64,000 nt of DNA from JADCRZ01 sp037718865 (GCA_037718865.1 JBBJMP010000024.1:20829-84828), one strand, 5' to 3'; positions 18,004 through 28,077 are shown, numbered from the stretch's first letter. Made by a program: numbers and translations. The notes: generated by a model from the sequence alone, not told the origin.

Positions 18004-19317
18004 TTAAAGCGGAAATTCCACTGACTCACTTTTCTTTCCATACCGGCGCACCCGCAAATCTGCCTGTTCTTTGTGTCCCATGAAGCCTTCAATTTCACAA
18101 AGCCGGGAACAATAACTACCCACTAAAGCACTAGCCTCATCAGTCGTAATTTTCTGGTAAGTACAGGTTTTAATAAACTTACCTACCCACAGTCCACCTG
18201 TATAGCGGGCTGCTTTTTTTGTAGGCAATGTATGATTTGTACCAATCACCTTATCTCCGAAGGCCACATTTGTTCTATTACCTAAAAACAAGGCGCCGTA
18301 GTTTTTCATATTGTTTAAAAAGTAATCCGGGTCTTTGGTATTAACCTGTACATGTTCACTGGCAATATCATCAGCTACGGCCAACATCTCTTCATAAGTG
18401 TCTACCAGGATTATCTGTCCATAATCTTCCCATGCTTTGCCTGCTAAATCAGCAGTGGTCAATACCGCCAGTTGGCGTTTCACCTCGTCCTCAATCTGCA
18501 GGGCCAACTCTTTACAATTGGTAAGTAGAATTGCAGGAGAATTGGGACCATGTTCTGCCTGGCCTAACAAGTCAGTCACCACTTGTTCGGCATCAGTTGT
18601 TTCATCTGCTATGACTAACGTTTCTGTTGGCCCTGCCAGCAAGTCAATCCCCACCTGGCCAAACAACTGCCGTTTGGCTTCTGCCACGTATTGGTTACCG
18701 GGACCCACAATCATGTCCACCTGCTGCATGCCCACACATCCATAAGCCATTGCTGCCATAGCCTGTACGCCACCGAGAATGTATATTTCATCTGCTCCGC
18801 CAAAATGCATTGCCGCCACTGTTTCGGCCGGAGGAATTTTTGTGTTGGGATCAGGAGGCGTACAGGCAATGACTCTTTTCACTCCTGCTACTTTTGCTGT
18901 TAAAACGCTCATATGTGCCGATGCTACCATCGGGTATCTGCCGCCCGGCACATAGCAACCAGCACTATTTACAGGAATGTTTTTATGTCCAAGTATAACA
19001 CCTGGTATGGTCTCAATTTCTATGTCATGCAATGAAGATTTCTGTATTTGCGCAAACCGCCTGACCTGAGCCTGTGCCCATTTGATGTCATCGATTGTTT
19101 TTGCAGGAACAGAGGCAATAATGTCCTGGATCTGTTTTTCCGATAACCGGAAGGAATCTGGCGTCCAGTTATCAAATTTTCCGGAAAGTTCCCGTACGGC
19201 AACGTCCCTTCGTTGCTGGACGTCATTGAGAATGCCCTCAACAATTTGCCTGGCTTTGGCCTGGTTTGCAAAGGAATCTGCTTCGGTGATTCCCTTTTTG
19301 ATATATTTAACTGCCAT
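18004..19317 (-). CDS. Histidinol dehydrogenase-like NAD-dependent alcohol dehydrogenase
   Basis: This 437-residue protein follows the HisD fold throughout: VPGGRYPMVASAHMSVLTAK, then IVGPGNQYVAEAKRQLFG, AGPTETLVIAD, and QAEHGPNSPAILLT, which supplies a conserved His. It also has GTNHTLPTKKAARYTGGLWV. No other his genes are nearby and the operon is catabolic, so it is more likely a HisD paralogue, like sulfopropanediol 3-dehydrogenase (HpsN), that oxidises a hydroxyl group to a carboxylate in two NAD-dependent steps. That role is inference from context. Full length. Confidence 0.9.
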   Translation of the reverse strand: MAVKYIKKGITEADSFANQAKARQIVEGILNDVQQRRDVAVRELSGKFDNWTPDSFRLSEKQIQDIIASVPAKTIDDIKWAQAQVRRFAQIQKSSLHDIEIETIPGVILGHKNIPVNSAGCYVPGGRYPMVASAHMSVLTAKVAGVKRVIACTPPDPNTKIPPAETVAAMHFGGADEIYILGGVQAMAAMAYGCVGMQQVDMIVGPGNQYVAEAKRQLFGQVGIDLLAGPTETLVIADETTDAEQVVTDLLGQAEHGPNSPAILLTNCKELALQIEDEVKRQLAVLTTADLAGKAWEDYGQIILVDTYEEMLAVADDIASEHVQVNTKDPDYFLNNMKNYGALFLGNRTNVAFGDKVIGTNHTLPTKKAARYTGGLWVGKFIKTCTYQKITTDEASALVGSYCSRLCEIEGFMGHKEQADLRVRRYGKKSESVEFPL

Positions 19318-19416
19318 GTTTTAGATTAAAATTGATTATTGAAAATGAAAAGATCGAAAGCCGTTTGTTCATGACAATCAGGCTGCGAGGCACCCTGCGA
19401 ACGTCTGGCCATTGCG

Positions 19417-20442
19417 TTAGTATTTTTTTGGAGGAGCCGGATAATCACCACCTACTACGAAATAGGCAAAGCCTTCCTTCAGCGCCTGTATATTACGCAG
19501 CGACCCCTTGGGGAACGACATAATATCGCCGTCTTTCATGGTTTCCTTCATTGACGTACCGTCAAACCCGCATGACACCTGGAACTCCCCACGATGAACC
19601 AGCATCACTTCCACCTCTTCACGGCTATATTTCCCGGTTTCACCTACACCTGTAGCCTCTAAACCATACACGTTAAACTGATCGCCGTTGTGATCGCTTG
19701 GTTTTACCTGGAAGTTATGTTCCTTGCTATCTGCCGGCCCAATGATATCAATCCATTTCAGGCTGGCAGGGGTCCGGTTAGGGAATCCCTGGTATATCGA
19801 CGGCGAATAAGAACCTATACGACCTACGGAGCGAGACATTTCTACCGGGGTGTACTCGTCAAAAGTTTTTAACTCGGCTTCCGTTAAGGTTTCTTTCGCT
19901 TTGATGTCACCAGGAATCTTTTCCCCCACCGTTGTATCCACCAGTTTTCCATTTTCCAATAATACGAGGCCATAGCCCCGGGCTTCTTCAATTACCCTTG
20001 GCAGCCATACAACACCTCCGCCGGCGTCATCATGGCCCAGAATGGAAAAGATCATCCCGTATTCATCGCCCACGTTTTCAAATCCACGAAACATATTAGT
20101 TGGTAATGAAATGATATCGCCGGGATACAGGATGGTTTCGGCCTTGCAGTCACTGTTCCAGTAGAACCGCCAGGTGCCACTATACACCATAAATATTTCT
20201 GCTGTGAAATGAGAGTGCGGTGAGTTTTTTATATGTGGCGGCTGCCCTGCCGCACCAATGCAAAATCCATGTAGCTCGGTCAGGTTTACGCGCTGGTGTT
20301 TGCTTTCGGAAACACCTCCACCAATAATGCTGAAATTATCTTTACGATGACTGCCAGGTGTTTTGGCATCAATAAAGGCAGCTTTGCAGGGCATCAGTTG
20401 CTCAAACCGTATAAGCCTTTGTTGTAATGCAGTTTGATCCAT
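19417..20442 (-). CDS. Bicupin protein
   Basis: This 341-residue protein has two cupin domains. The first contains PHSHFTAEIFMVYSGTWRFY and PGDIISLPTNMFRGFEN, with His and Glu ligands in the expected order. The second contains REEVEVMLVHRGEFQVSCG and DGDIMSFPKGSLRN, with fewer metal-binding histidines, so it may be structural. Metal-dependent dioxygenases, isomerases and sugar-binding proteins all occur in this fold. It sits 100 bases after the HisD-like gene and 128 bases before the next SnoaL gene, inside the region 2 operon. I cannot name a reaction. Confidence 0.85.
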   Translation of the reverse strand: MDQTALQQRLIRFEQLMPCKAAFIDAKTPGSHRKDNFSIIGGGVSESKHQRVNLTELHGFCIGAAGQPPHIKNSPHSHFTAEIFMVYSGTWRFYWNSDCKAETILYPGDIISLPTNMFRGFENVGDEYGMIFSILGHDDAGGGVVWLPRVIEEARGYGLVLLENGKLVDTTVGEKIPGDIKAKETLTEAELKTFDEYTPVEMSRSVGRIGSYSPSIYQGFPNRTPASLKWIDIIGPADSKEHNFQVKPSDHNGDQFNVYGLEATGVGETGKYSREEVEVMLVHRGEFQVSCGFDGTSMKETMKDGDIMSFPKGSLRNIQALKEGFAYFVVGGDYPAPPKKY

Positions 20443-20570
20443 GTTTTTATTTTTTTGTGATCATTGGGGAAATCTAGTTGGTACTATTTAACACAGAAGC
20501 ACTCTATTCGTCTGTTAGACATATTTAGTAGTTCTATTTTTTTTAACCGGAGTGCCTCTGCGCCAAATAA

Positions 20571-21614
20571 TTATTTGCTGGTTTCTTTTAAATGCGAAAA
20601 TTCAACACCATCATTTGCATGAATCTGGCATAGCACATCAAAGCCATCAAACACCATCCACTCCTCAGCAATGCTTCCTTCCCTGATGATGAAATGACTG
20701 ATGCCCATAACAATTACCGGTATGCCGGTTGAGCCTTGAAAAAATCCGTTACCGTTATGCGTACCCGTAATTTTCCACCTGGCGGCCAATTCTGTTTTGT
20801 TCTTGGTTTTATTACTTGTTATTCTTTCTACTTTTACTTTGGCATCAGCGAAGGAGTCCGAAAGGTTTTTTACAAATCCTGCAATCTGTGCAGGGCCAAT
20901 GAATTTATGATTGCAAATGGCATGGACGACGCTTTGTTCTGAATAGTAATGATTGAAATCACCATAGTTATGATCATCCCATGCATTAAATAAGGACAAT
21001 ATCAATTCTTCATCAATAGAATGATCGTAATGAGCGATGGCGTTGTTTTTTGCGATAGAAGCAGGTTGGTGAGCAAGGCTTGATTTTTTTTTGTAGCGAT
21101 GGTCCCTCTTAGCCATCTCAACAGGGTCGAACCCAAGTTGCTGTATAAGATAGAGGTTATCTCTGACCAGCCATTCTTCATAAATTTTATTATTGGCAAT
21201 TTTACAATCGGCAATCGTGCGAAAGAATACCTTTTTGCCGGTAGCTTTTCCAAACTCGCTGGCACCTTCGTTTGTGGCAGTAGAGGCAATTCTGTGAGAA
21301 GTATAAAAATGTCCTTCATCATTCATTGACCAGATAACAGCTTCGCCTTTCATCTTTCTGTCAGGAAAAGAGGAAAGTGTTTCTATTGTTCCATTGATAA
21401 CCGCGTCAATACCGGTAACTTTCCTTGCCCCGAAATGAATGACAATGTCCTTTGTATAGGTATTGTGTATTTCCCAGACGGCCTTTTTTTCCCAAATTTC
21501 ATCCGTGATCTTCAGTATATAGTCTACAATATTGTGATACTTATCTTCAAATCCCGGAAGCGATTGCGTAGGACCGCCAAGTGTATATTCTTGTGTTTCT
21601 ATATGAATCATCAC
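20571..21614 (-). CDS. SnoaL/NTF2-like protein with two domains
   Basis: This 347-residue protein contains two SnoaL-like cones. The first spans about residues 25-170 (IVDYILKITDEIWEKKAVWE, DIVIHFGARKVTGIDAVING) and the second about 205-340 (LSLFNAWDDHNYGDFNHYYS, FIIREGSIAEEWMVFDGF). The second matches the ester-cyclase type by its FIREGKIVEEW-like segment. It is a distant partner of the gene at 14550-15602. Two such proteins in one operon suggest that two isomerisation, cyclisation or dehydration steps, or a heteromer, are needed. No catalytic residues assigned. Confidence 0.83.
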   Translation of the reverse strand: MMIHIETQEYTLGGPTQSLPGFEDKYHNIVDYILKITDEIWEKKAVWEIHNTYTKDIVIHFGARKVTGIDAVINGTIETLSSFPDRKMKGEAVIWSMNDEGHFYTSHRIASTATNEGASEFGKATGKKVFFRTIADCKIANNKIYEEWLVRDNLYLIQQLGFDPVEMAKRDHRYKKKSSLAHQPASIAKNNAIAHYDHSIDEELILSLFNAWDDHNYGDFNHYYSEQSVVHAICNHKFIGPAQIAGFVKNLSDSFADAKVKVERITSNKTKNKTELAARWKITGTHNGNGFFQGSTGIPVIVMGISHFIIREGSIAEEWMVFDGFDVLCQIHANDGVEFSHLKETSK

Positions 21615-21647
21615 ACGTTGCTTTTAAAAATCCGTATACTTTATCAA

Positions 21648-22406
21648 TTAGTTTTTCAAGGTATTTACAATCTGCTTAGCAGATTCTGTTAGCATCATAC
21701 TGTCTGATTTTACAGCGATGAATCTAAATCCCATGTCCCTCATTTTTTTGGCATCTTCAATGTTTGCACACCAGATGCCTGGTATTACCTGATGCTTTGC
21801 GCAAAAGCTTAATATCTTATCAATAGCATCATCGAATAAGGGAGAATTAGTCGAATGCCCCGCCTTGCCTGTAAGAGATAATTTTAAGTCCCCGGACCCC
21901 ACGAAAACAGCATCCAGACCTTTTACCGATAAAATCTCGCCGATATTATCCATCGACTCTTTCGTCTCGATCATAGCAAAAGTCATGATCTCTTCATTGG
22001 CATAATCGGCGTAATCCATTCCCGCATATACCCTGGCTCTTGTTGGTCCGAAGCTCCTGATTCCTTCAGGCGGATATTTACAAGCCCTGACAAAATTTTC
22101 ACAATCGGCTGCTGAATTGATCATGGGACATATAATAGCATAAGCGCCTCCATCTAAAAGCCTCATAATCTGTCCCGGGTCATTCCATGGTACTCTTGCC
22201 ATAGGTACAGCATCAGAGGTAGATATCGCTTGCATCATCTGAATAGCTGTTTCAATGCCCATTAGCCCATGTTGCATATCAACCGTTATGCTATTCCATC
22301 CCGCATGAGCCATTACCTCTGCAGTCCAGCTATTAGGTATATGCAACCATCCGTTTGAGACAGTACCTCCGTTGTTCAGCACCTCCTTTAACTTATTCTT
22401 TTTCAT
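21648..22406 (-). CDS. HpcH/HpaI-family class II aldolase
   Basis: This 252-residue protein carries the family pattern: VDMQHG with the catalytic His, MARVPW with the substrate-binding Arg, MIETKE with a metal-binding Glu, and VFVGSGDL with the metal-binding Asp. Characterised members cleave 2-keto-3-deoxy sugar acids or 4-hydroxy-2-keto acids to pyruvate and an aldehyde. It overlaps the upstream hydrolase gene by 14 bases, indicating translational coupling. In the region 2 pathway it most likely performs the carbon-carbon cleavage that feeds central metabolism. All key residues are present. Confidence 0.92.
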   Translation of the reverse strand: MKKNKLKEVLNNGGTVSNGWLHIPNSWTAEVMAHAGWNSITVDMQHGLMGIETAIQMMQAISTSDAVPMARVPWNDPGQIMRLLDGGAYAIICPMINSAADCENFVRACKYPPEGIRSFGPTRARVYAGMDYADYANEEIMTFAMIETKESMDNIGEILSVKGLDAVFVGSGDLKLSLTGKAGHSTNSPLFDDAIDKILSFCAKHQVIPGIWCANIEDAKKMRDMGFRFIAVKSDSMMLTESAKQIVNTLKN

Positions 22407-23139
22407 ATGACAGTTGGTTCACGACACTATGAAGAGCGTCAGTGGTAAGCCACCATTTCCTGATAACTTCGTTCACTTTTCCGGGTTGCTCTAACGTGGT
22501 TAAATGACCGCAGTTTTCAATGATCTCCAGTGTGCTGTTAGGTATCATTGCAGCCATTTGTGCATGTATTTCGGGTGTACAGACTTTATCCTGCCTGCCC
22601 GTAATTATTAGTGTCGGACATTTAATAAAAGGAAGGTCTGCTGTACTATCAGGCCTTCCCAACTGGCTCTTTATCTGTTTATAAAACTTATCTTTGCCAA
22701 CGCCCAGAGCCATATCCAATATGTGCTTTCTTATGCCCGGCATAAGTGCATGATCCGGATGGAGCATGGCATCTTTCAAATTATTTGCAATAATCTCTTT
22801 AAACTCCCCACGGCGGGCCATGCTAACAAATCGTTGCTGTGTAATTCTTGTTTCACTGGATGGGAGCTTGAAGGTCGTATTTAATAAAATCAGCCTCTTC
22901 ATTCTTTCAGGCGCTTGCCGCCACATTTCAAAAGCAATAATTCCCCCATAAGAAAGCCCCATTACTGAAAAATCTCCTTCTGTACTGTCTAGTATGTTGG
23001 CGGCAACTCGTTGCAGAGCATCGGAACTGCTGTGATCTCCTATAGTGCATTGGGCAAAATCACTAAACGCTTGTACCTGGTGATGAAAAAGTGATGCATC
23101 ACACAAAGTACCTGGTATCATAATCAGATGGTCTTTCAT
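22393..23139 (-). CDS. Alpha/beta hydrolase (enol-lactonase/esterase-like)
   Basis: This 248-residue protein has the catalytic triad of the fold: nucleophile Ser63 in GLSYGG, Asp in TGRQDKVC, and His in NCGHLTTLEQP. The layout resembles 3-oxoadipate enol-lactonase-type hydrolases, though esterases and C-C hydrolases share it. No signal peptide is seen, so it acts in the cytoplasm. It is the first enzyme gene after SusD, separated by 121 bases that contain a small hairpin, and overlaps the aldolase gene. It probably opens a lactone or ester early in the pathway. Confidence 0.9.
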   Translation of the reverse strand: MKDHLIMIPGTLCDASLFHHQVQAFSDFAQCTIGDHSSSDALQRVAANILDSTEGDFSVMGLSYGGIIAFEMWRQAPERMKRLILLNTTFKLPSSETRITQQRFVSMARRGEFKEIIANNLKDAMLHPDHALMPGIRKHILDMALGVGKDKFYKQIKSQLGRPDSTADLPFIKCPTLIITGRQDKVCTPEIHAQMAAMIPNSTLEIIENCGHLTTLEQPGKVNEVIRKWWLTTDALHSVVNQLSYEKE

Positions 23140-23185
23140 CTAACAATCGTTTTTGTATTATATTAAAACCCTTTCCACACTTCCA

Positions 23186-23201
23186 AACCCCGGCAGGGGT
23201 T
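23186..23201. repeat. Short G+C-rich hairpin between SusD and the catabolic genes
   Basis: AACCCC, a GGCA loop, and GGGGTT form a 6-bp stem in the 121-base gap after the SusD stop. There is no following T-run, so it is not a typical intrinsic terminator. It may be a REP-like element, or an RNA processing or stabiliser site that sets different SusC/SusD and enzyme levels. Confidence 0.5.
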
Positions 23202-23260
23202 CATTGTTGATTCATGCCTCTATACCCAACGCCGGTCAGACCCTGACAGGCGAAGCATTC

Positions 23261-24721
23261 TTAATTTTGATACCAATGTTTGGCAGTAATATTATCACCT
23301 CCAATGCTAGTGGACCCCGCTTTATAATTTAACGAATTGATTGATTGCTCCAGTTGTGGATAGAATATTCTTGTTGGCACTTTGCCGGCAGTTACTGTAG
23401 TAGCCAGGGCACCAATGGTAAGGTTAGGCAACCCCGTTCTTTTATACTCTCCCCATGCTTCCACTGTATTATTGAGGAAGAAGGCCATCCACTTCTGATC
23501 CATTACTCGCACCAGGGTATTATTCCACGCCACGGCAGGAAGATCTAAAAAGCCGGGCGGAATTTCTATGGCCCATTGGCTAAAATTGGCGGTAATACCT
23601 GCATCGTAATATTGTTTCGCCGAAGTTCCCGTATTGATCCAGTTTTTCATAGCGGCTTCTGCAAGGATGAATTTGACCTCTGCATTAGAAATAATAGTGA
23701 AATCCAGAAGCCCGTTGTTTACAAATCTTGTGGTCAATACAGAGGTGTTCGCATCCCCATTGCCGTTCCAGGATTGAGCTTGCTCCCGTGGAATTCCGTT
23801 TGGCACTCCCTCATGATTAGGAAATTGTGCTATGTTCACAGGGCGCCTGAAAAAGAAATCAACCCTCGGGTCGTCATACACTTCGTACACCTGCTGAATT
23901 CTCTTTGACATGCTCAAGCCAGAAAATACAGTAATGGATTGCACTGCAAACGAGGAAATATTAGGACTGGTGCCGCTAAAATCATATACCCCTGCTTCAC
24001 TATTATTGTTGATGATCGGATAGGCAGTGGGGTCGCTTACGATCGCGTTAATCTCGGCAGGTGCATTTACTTCCGTCCTGTTTGACAATCTTAAAAGATA
24101 GCGTAATCTAAGGGAGTTGGCCAATTTTCTCCATTTCATAACATCGCCCTTAAAAAGCACATCGCCACCTGCAACAAAACCTGAACTAGCTGCAAAAGTT
24201 GTGTTCGCTTCTTTCAGGTCTTTAAGCACGTTGGTATAAATGGTTTGTTGCTTATCGTACGCAGGATTTGTATTGTTAATACCAAGGCCCGATTCAATCC
24301 CAGGCGCATCTATCCACAATTCTGTATTGGTAGCCATATAGAATGCCCTCATTGTTTTGCCTGCGGCCTCATAAGCGCCCAAATTTCTTTCTTTAGCCGC
24401 AGAAATCATGTCATTGGCGTTAGAGATGGCTGAGTAATTCTGCCGCCATACTGCATTGAAAAAGGCAGAGCCGGTAGCGAAATCATAAGCGTCCAGCTGA
24501 TTATCATTACGCCTTACATAGTACTGCATGATCTGGTCTGTAAGCCATGTCTGCAAGGTCATGTGATCGTTGATCGGTTCAAATATTACGCTTGGCAATA
24601 AAGTAGCCGGATTGTTGCTTGTAGGTGCATTTCTGTTAGTGTTTAACTCTTCAAATTTCTTGGTACATGAAGCAATCACCAGCATCACAACAAACAAACA
24701 TAAAATTTTTGCTTTGTTCAT
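23261..24721 (-). CDS. SusD-like surface lipoprotein (SusD_2 type)
   Basis: This 486-residue protein has a lipoprotein signal (LFVVMLVIASC) followed by TKKFEELNTNRNAPTSNNPA, the normal opening of the SusD_2 (PF12771-like) group. Conserved segments include MKWRKLANSLRLRYLLRLSN and KFILAEAAMKNW. It ends with NITAKHWYQN. It lies 55 bases after its SusC partner and should bind the substrate at the cell surface. This group is often found with systems importing peptides or small oligomers as well as glycans, which fits an operon without glycoside hydrolases. Confidence 0.93.
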   Translation of the reverse strand: MNKAKILCLFVVMLVIASCTKKFEELNTNRNAPTSNNPATLLPSVIFEPINDHMTLQTWLTDQIMQYYVRRNDNQLDAYDFATGSAFFNAVWRQNYSAISNANDMISAAKERNLGAYEAAGKTMRAFYMATNTELWIDAPGIESGLGINNTNPAYDKQQTIYTNVLKDLKEANTTFAASSGFVAGGDVLFKGDVMKWRKLANSLRLRYLLRLSNRTEVNAPAEINAIVSDPTAYPIINNNSEAGVYDFSGTSPNISSFAVQSITVFSGLSMSKRIQQVYEVYDDPRVDFFFRRPVNIAQFPNHEGVPNGIPREQAQSWNGNGDANTSVLTTRFVNNGLLDFTIISNAEVKFILAEAAMKNWINTGTSAKQYYDAGITANFSQWAIEIPPGFLDLPAVAWNNTLVRVMDQKWMAFFLNNTVEAWGEYKRTGLPNLTIGALATTVTAGKVPTRIFYPQLEQSINSLNYKAGSTSIGGDNITAKHWYQN

Positions 24722-24776
24722 TTTTGGTATTTTTAATACTTTATTAATAATATTCTGATCATTGCGCTTAGATCTT

Positions 24777-27700
24777 TTAAAAACCTACACTTAAATTAAA
24801 GCCATAAGTCTGTGGACTAGGAAGCTGACCAACAATAAACCCTGGAATCAAAGAAGATCCTGATAAGGCAAGAGATTCCGGATCGAAATGTCTGAGAAAG
24901 CTGGACTTGGTTTTTGTAAAGAGGTTTCTGCCAAATGCTGAAAACCGTAAAGATTCTACAGGCAACATTTTCAACCATGGTTTCAGGTCGGCACCAATAG
25001 ATACCTCTCTTAGCTTCAGGTAGGTGGCATCGTACGAATTGGATTCTACGTTTGCTGAAGGGTAATATGATCTGTACCAATCTTGCCCGGTAGTGGGAAT
25101 CGAGTTCTTGGAAAAGCTGCCTCCTGTACCTGCTACAACACCATCAGGGACAAATTTGCTTGTGCGGTAAGGAAGTGTTTCTGTCACAATACCTGATCTG
25201 TAAAGCAAGGCACCGTCGGCTACAGAAAGCAAACCGCCGCTCCTGTAGTCCAGAAGGAACCGAAGAGTAAGATTTTTGTAATTGAATGAATTGGTAAATC
25301 CGGCTGTCCAATCCGGGTTATAATTTCCCAGTCTTTTTATGCGGTTGTCCAATCTTGGTCTTACCAGGCTGGTACCACTAACATTTACCACATCCAGTAT
25401 AAGGTCACCCTGGGAAGTCCGTGCAAGACCTCTTCCGTAAATGTCACCCATTCTGCCTCCTGGCCGGGCTTCCACAGTACCGCCGGAAGGACCCTGAGCT
25501 ATTACAAAGCTCTCAACACCATCAATCAGTTCGACCACTTTTCCCCTGTTTCTTGCCCAGGCCAGGGTTACATCCCAGCCAAAGGATTTTGTTCTTACAG
25601 GCGTTGCTTTTGCAAATATTTCAATCCCTGAGTTTTTGATTTTACCTGCATTGATCAGTCTGGTGACCGCTCCTGACGCCTGGCTGATAGGAACCTGCAG
25701 TATTTGATCAGTAGTAACATTGTTATAGTAATTTACGTCTACTCCAAACCTGTTATTGAGGAATTTGAATTCTCCGCCTACTTCTATTGCCTTCGTTTTT
25801 TCAGGTTTGAGAGCAGGATTTACAAGATTTGACGGATTGATTACTGAACTGGGTAACGTACCAAACGAAAGCACTCTTTGAGTTAGCAGTGGGTCCGTAT
25901 CGTTACCAGTGGCAGCCCAACTAGCCCTGAGCTGTGCATAACTTATCATTTGAGGAAGGTTCAATAACCTCGAAAGGATGGCACTTACACCCACCGAAGG
26001 ATAGAAAAAGGAATTGTCATTCATGGGTAATGCCGAAGACCAGTCATTACGTCCCGTAACATCTACAAAGAGCTTTTCATCAAGACCAACCTGGGCAGAG
26101 CCGTAAACGCTGTTTATTCTCTTGGTGGCATCATAGTTTATTGTCCTTGGAACATCGCCTGCATTTCCTTTATTGTAAACAAAAGGAACTCCTAATTTTC
26201 TGGATTCATAGAAGTCGGTATTATAGGTCTGGTCTAATCTGTTAGCCCCGGCGTTTAGATTCAGTGAGATATCTCCTTTCATCTTTTTGTCGTAGGAAAG
26301 CAGGAAATCAGTATTGGTTTCCTGAAAGCCTATACTTTGTTCCCGGTACATGCCGTTAGGAAAGTTTGGCTGGCCTGACGGCCTTTGAGACTGGCGGCGA
26401 TCATCATAAAAATCAGTTCCGGTTCTTACAAAGGCTGAAAGATTTTCCGTCAGTTTATACGTGGCTTTTATGTTGCCAAATAACCTTTTACGCTTAAATC
26501 CATTTAGGTTTTTTCTTACGATAAGCCACGGATTAGTTCCCCAGGAAAGGAAATAGTTCTGCGTTACTCCTTCCTTTCCGGGAAGCCAGATATCTTTTTT
26601 GTAATCGTTGTAGTCATAGTTATTCATCCCCCAGTACATATTGTTAATAATGCCTTCTCCACCGCCGCCAATTACTGGAAGGTTGTCTGAACTGCTGTTT
26701 ATATAGTTAGCAGAAATATCCAGTTTTAACCTGTCGGTTACATCAGTTCCAAGCCTAAAGCCTACATTCTTTCTTTTATATTCTGTATTAGGAACGATGC
26801 CCGTTCTGCTCAGGTGAGACATAGAAACCCTTCCCCAGGTCTTGTTATTATTAAATGATAAGGCAAGGTTATTATTTGTTCCCACCCCAGTTTGAAAAAA
26901 CCCTTTTCTATCCAATCGCTTTAGAAACGGAGTTGGCTCAACAGATATCCCGGTACTCGATTGTGCTCCGGTAGGTTGTTTGATCAACGCTCCATCAGTG
27001 GGAGCACCATAATTTCCACCCCAGTCCACACGGAAAGCATTATCAAATCCGCCGCCGTAGTCCGTTTGTTCATCCCAGAAACTGGTAACCCTGTCTATCG
27101 TAACTCCTGTATTGTATTCAATGCCTAATCCTTTTTTATTTGCTCCTGACCTGGTTCTTATAACGAGTGCGCCGTTTGCGGCTCTTGTTCCGTATAATGC
27201 TGCGGCTTTAGAGCCTTTAAGTACTGAGACGTCTTCTATATCGTCGGTATTGAAGTCGGTAAGTCCGTTGCCGTAATCTACCGGCAGGTTATTTCCACTT
27301 TCGCTCGCACCACCAACACCGTCTAAATTATTAGAAACAACTACTCCGTCAACAACAATAAGCGGCTGGTTCTTGTTGAGGTTGAGTGACGCTTCTCCTC
27401 TTAACACAATTCTGGAGGAGGATACACCGGATCCGTTTCCTGTATTAATATTTAAGCCCGGAACCATTCCGGAAAGCTGCTGCGAAATATCACCAATACG
27501 TGATGTATTGAAGTCTTTGGCACTAACCCGCTGTGTGGAGTATGATAAATTAGATCTTTTGGCTTCAACTCCGAGAGATGTGACCACTACTTCTTCGAGG
27601 TTTGCTTTTGGACGGAGGGTTATTGTCACTTCGTTGCTGTTAGCGATAGGCACTTCCTGCTCAGAATAACCGGCGAAACTGATTAACAGTGTTTTGGCAT

Positions 27701-27905
27701 TAGTATCGCCATTCAGGGAAAATCTGCCGTCTGTACCCGTAATCGTTGCAACATTGGTGCCTTTCAGCATAACACTGGCGCCGATTAAAGGTTCTTTGTT
27801 GTCTCCATCATATACTATACCTCTTATTGCTCGCTGAGCAAAACTTTGCTGAGCTAAAAACTGAAACAGCAGGAATAAACAGGTGGAAAGTTTCATGACA
27901 TTCAT
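24777..27905 (-). CDS. SusC/RagA-type TonB-dependent outer-membrane transporter
   Basis: The ATG at 27905 (MNVMKLSTCLFLLFQFLAQQ) starts at the signal peptide; the frame is open to 27959. About 1042 residues. After the signal comes a carboxypeptidase-regulatory-like domain (RAIRGIVYDGDNKEPLIGAS), a plug with LRPKANLEEVVVTSLGVEAK and VLKGSKAAALYGTRAANGAL, and a barrel ending TYGFNLSVGF. It pairs with SusD at 23261-24721. Upstream, between it and the ROK repressor, are two A+T-rich palindromes (28042-28063 and 28078-28089) that are good candidates for operators controlling this operon. Confidence 0.95.
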   Translation of the reverse strand: MNVMKLSTCLFLLFQFLAQQSFAQRAIRGIVYDGDNKEPLIGASVMLKGTNVATITGTDGRFSLNGDTNAKTLLISFAGYSEQEVPIANSNEVTITLRPKANLEEVVVTSLGVEAKRSNLSYSTQRVSAKDFNTSRIGDISQQLSGMVPGLNINTGNGSGVSSSRIVLRGEASLNLNKNQPLIVVDGVVVSNNLDGVGGASESGNNLPVDYGNGLTDFNTDDIEDVSVLKGSKAAALYGTRAANGALVIRTRSGANKKGLGIEYNTGVTIDRVTSFWDEQTDYGGGFDNAFRVDWGGNYGAPTDGALIKQPTGAQSSTGISVEPTPFLKRLDRKGFFQTGVGTNNNLALSFNNNKTWGRVSMSHLSRTGIVPNTEYKRKNVGFRLGTDVTDRLKLDISANYINSSSDNLPVIGGGGEGIINNMYWGMNNYDYNDYKKDIWLPGKEGVTQNYFLSWGTNPWLIVRKNLNGFKRKRLFGNIKATYKLTENLSAFVRTGTDFYDDRRQSQRPSGQPNFPNGMYREQSIGFQETNTDFLLSYDKKMKGDISLNLNAGANRLDQTYNTDFYESRKLGVPFVYNKGNAGDVPRTINYDATKRINSVYGSAQVGLDEKLFVDVTGRNDWSSALPMNDNSFFYPSVGVSAILSRLLNLPQMISYAQLRASWAATGNDTDPLLTQRVLSFGTLPSSVINPSNLVNPALKPEKTKAIEVGGEFKFLNNRFGVDVNYYNNVTTDQILQVPISQASGAVTRLINAGKIKNSGIEIFAKATPVRTKSFGWDVTLAWARNRGKVVELIDGVESFVIAQGPSGGTVEARPGGRMGDIYGRGLARTSQGDLILDVVNVSGTSLVRPRLDNRIKRLGNYNPDWTAGFTNSFNYKNLTLRFLLDYRSGGLLSVADGALLYRSGIVTETLPYRTSKFVPDGVVAGTGGSFSKNSIPTTGQDWYRSYYPSANVESNSYDATYLKLREVSIGADLKPWLKMLPVESLRFSAFGRNLFTKTKSSFLRHFDPESLALSGSSLIPGFIVGQLPSPQTYGFNLSVGF

Positions 27906-28041
27906 TGATTTAAAAGCGTTAATAAAACTCAATGCCCATTCAGAATAGAGGTATAGCATTCGAAAAATTCCAAAGAAATCACAAGAGCTTTTCTAAACCG
28001 GGGAACAACTATTTAAAAATTACTTTTTAAATTAACGGTAA

Positions 28042-28063
28042 GTTAATAAAATATTTTATTAAC
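28042..28063. promoter_or_regulatory. Perfect 22-bp palindrome, candidate ROK operator
   Basis: The sequence is GTTAATAAAAT followed by its exact reverse complement ATTTTATTAAC. It lies about 135 bases before the SusC start and 77 bases beyond the ROK stop. Characterised ROK repressors such as NagC and Mlc bind A+T-rich palindromes of this size. Binding here is inference. Confidence 0.6.
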
Positions 28064-28077
28064 TTCAAAACTTTAAA

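Noticed and set aside
18004..19317. Histidine biosynthesis gene hisD
   Set aside because: No other his genes are near and the neighbours are catabolic, so a HisD paralogue with another substrate is more likely.
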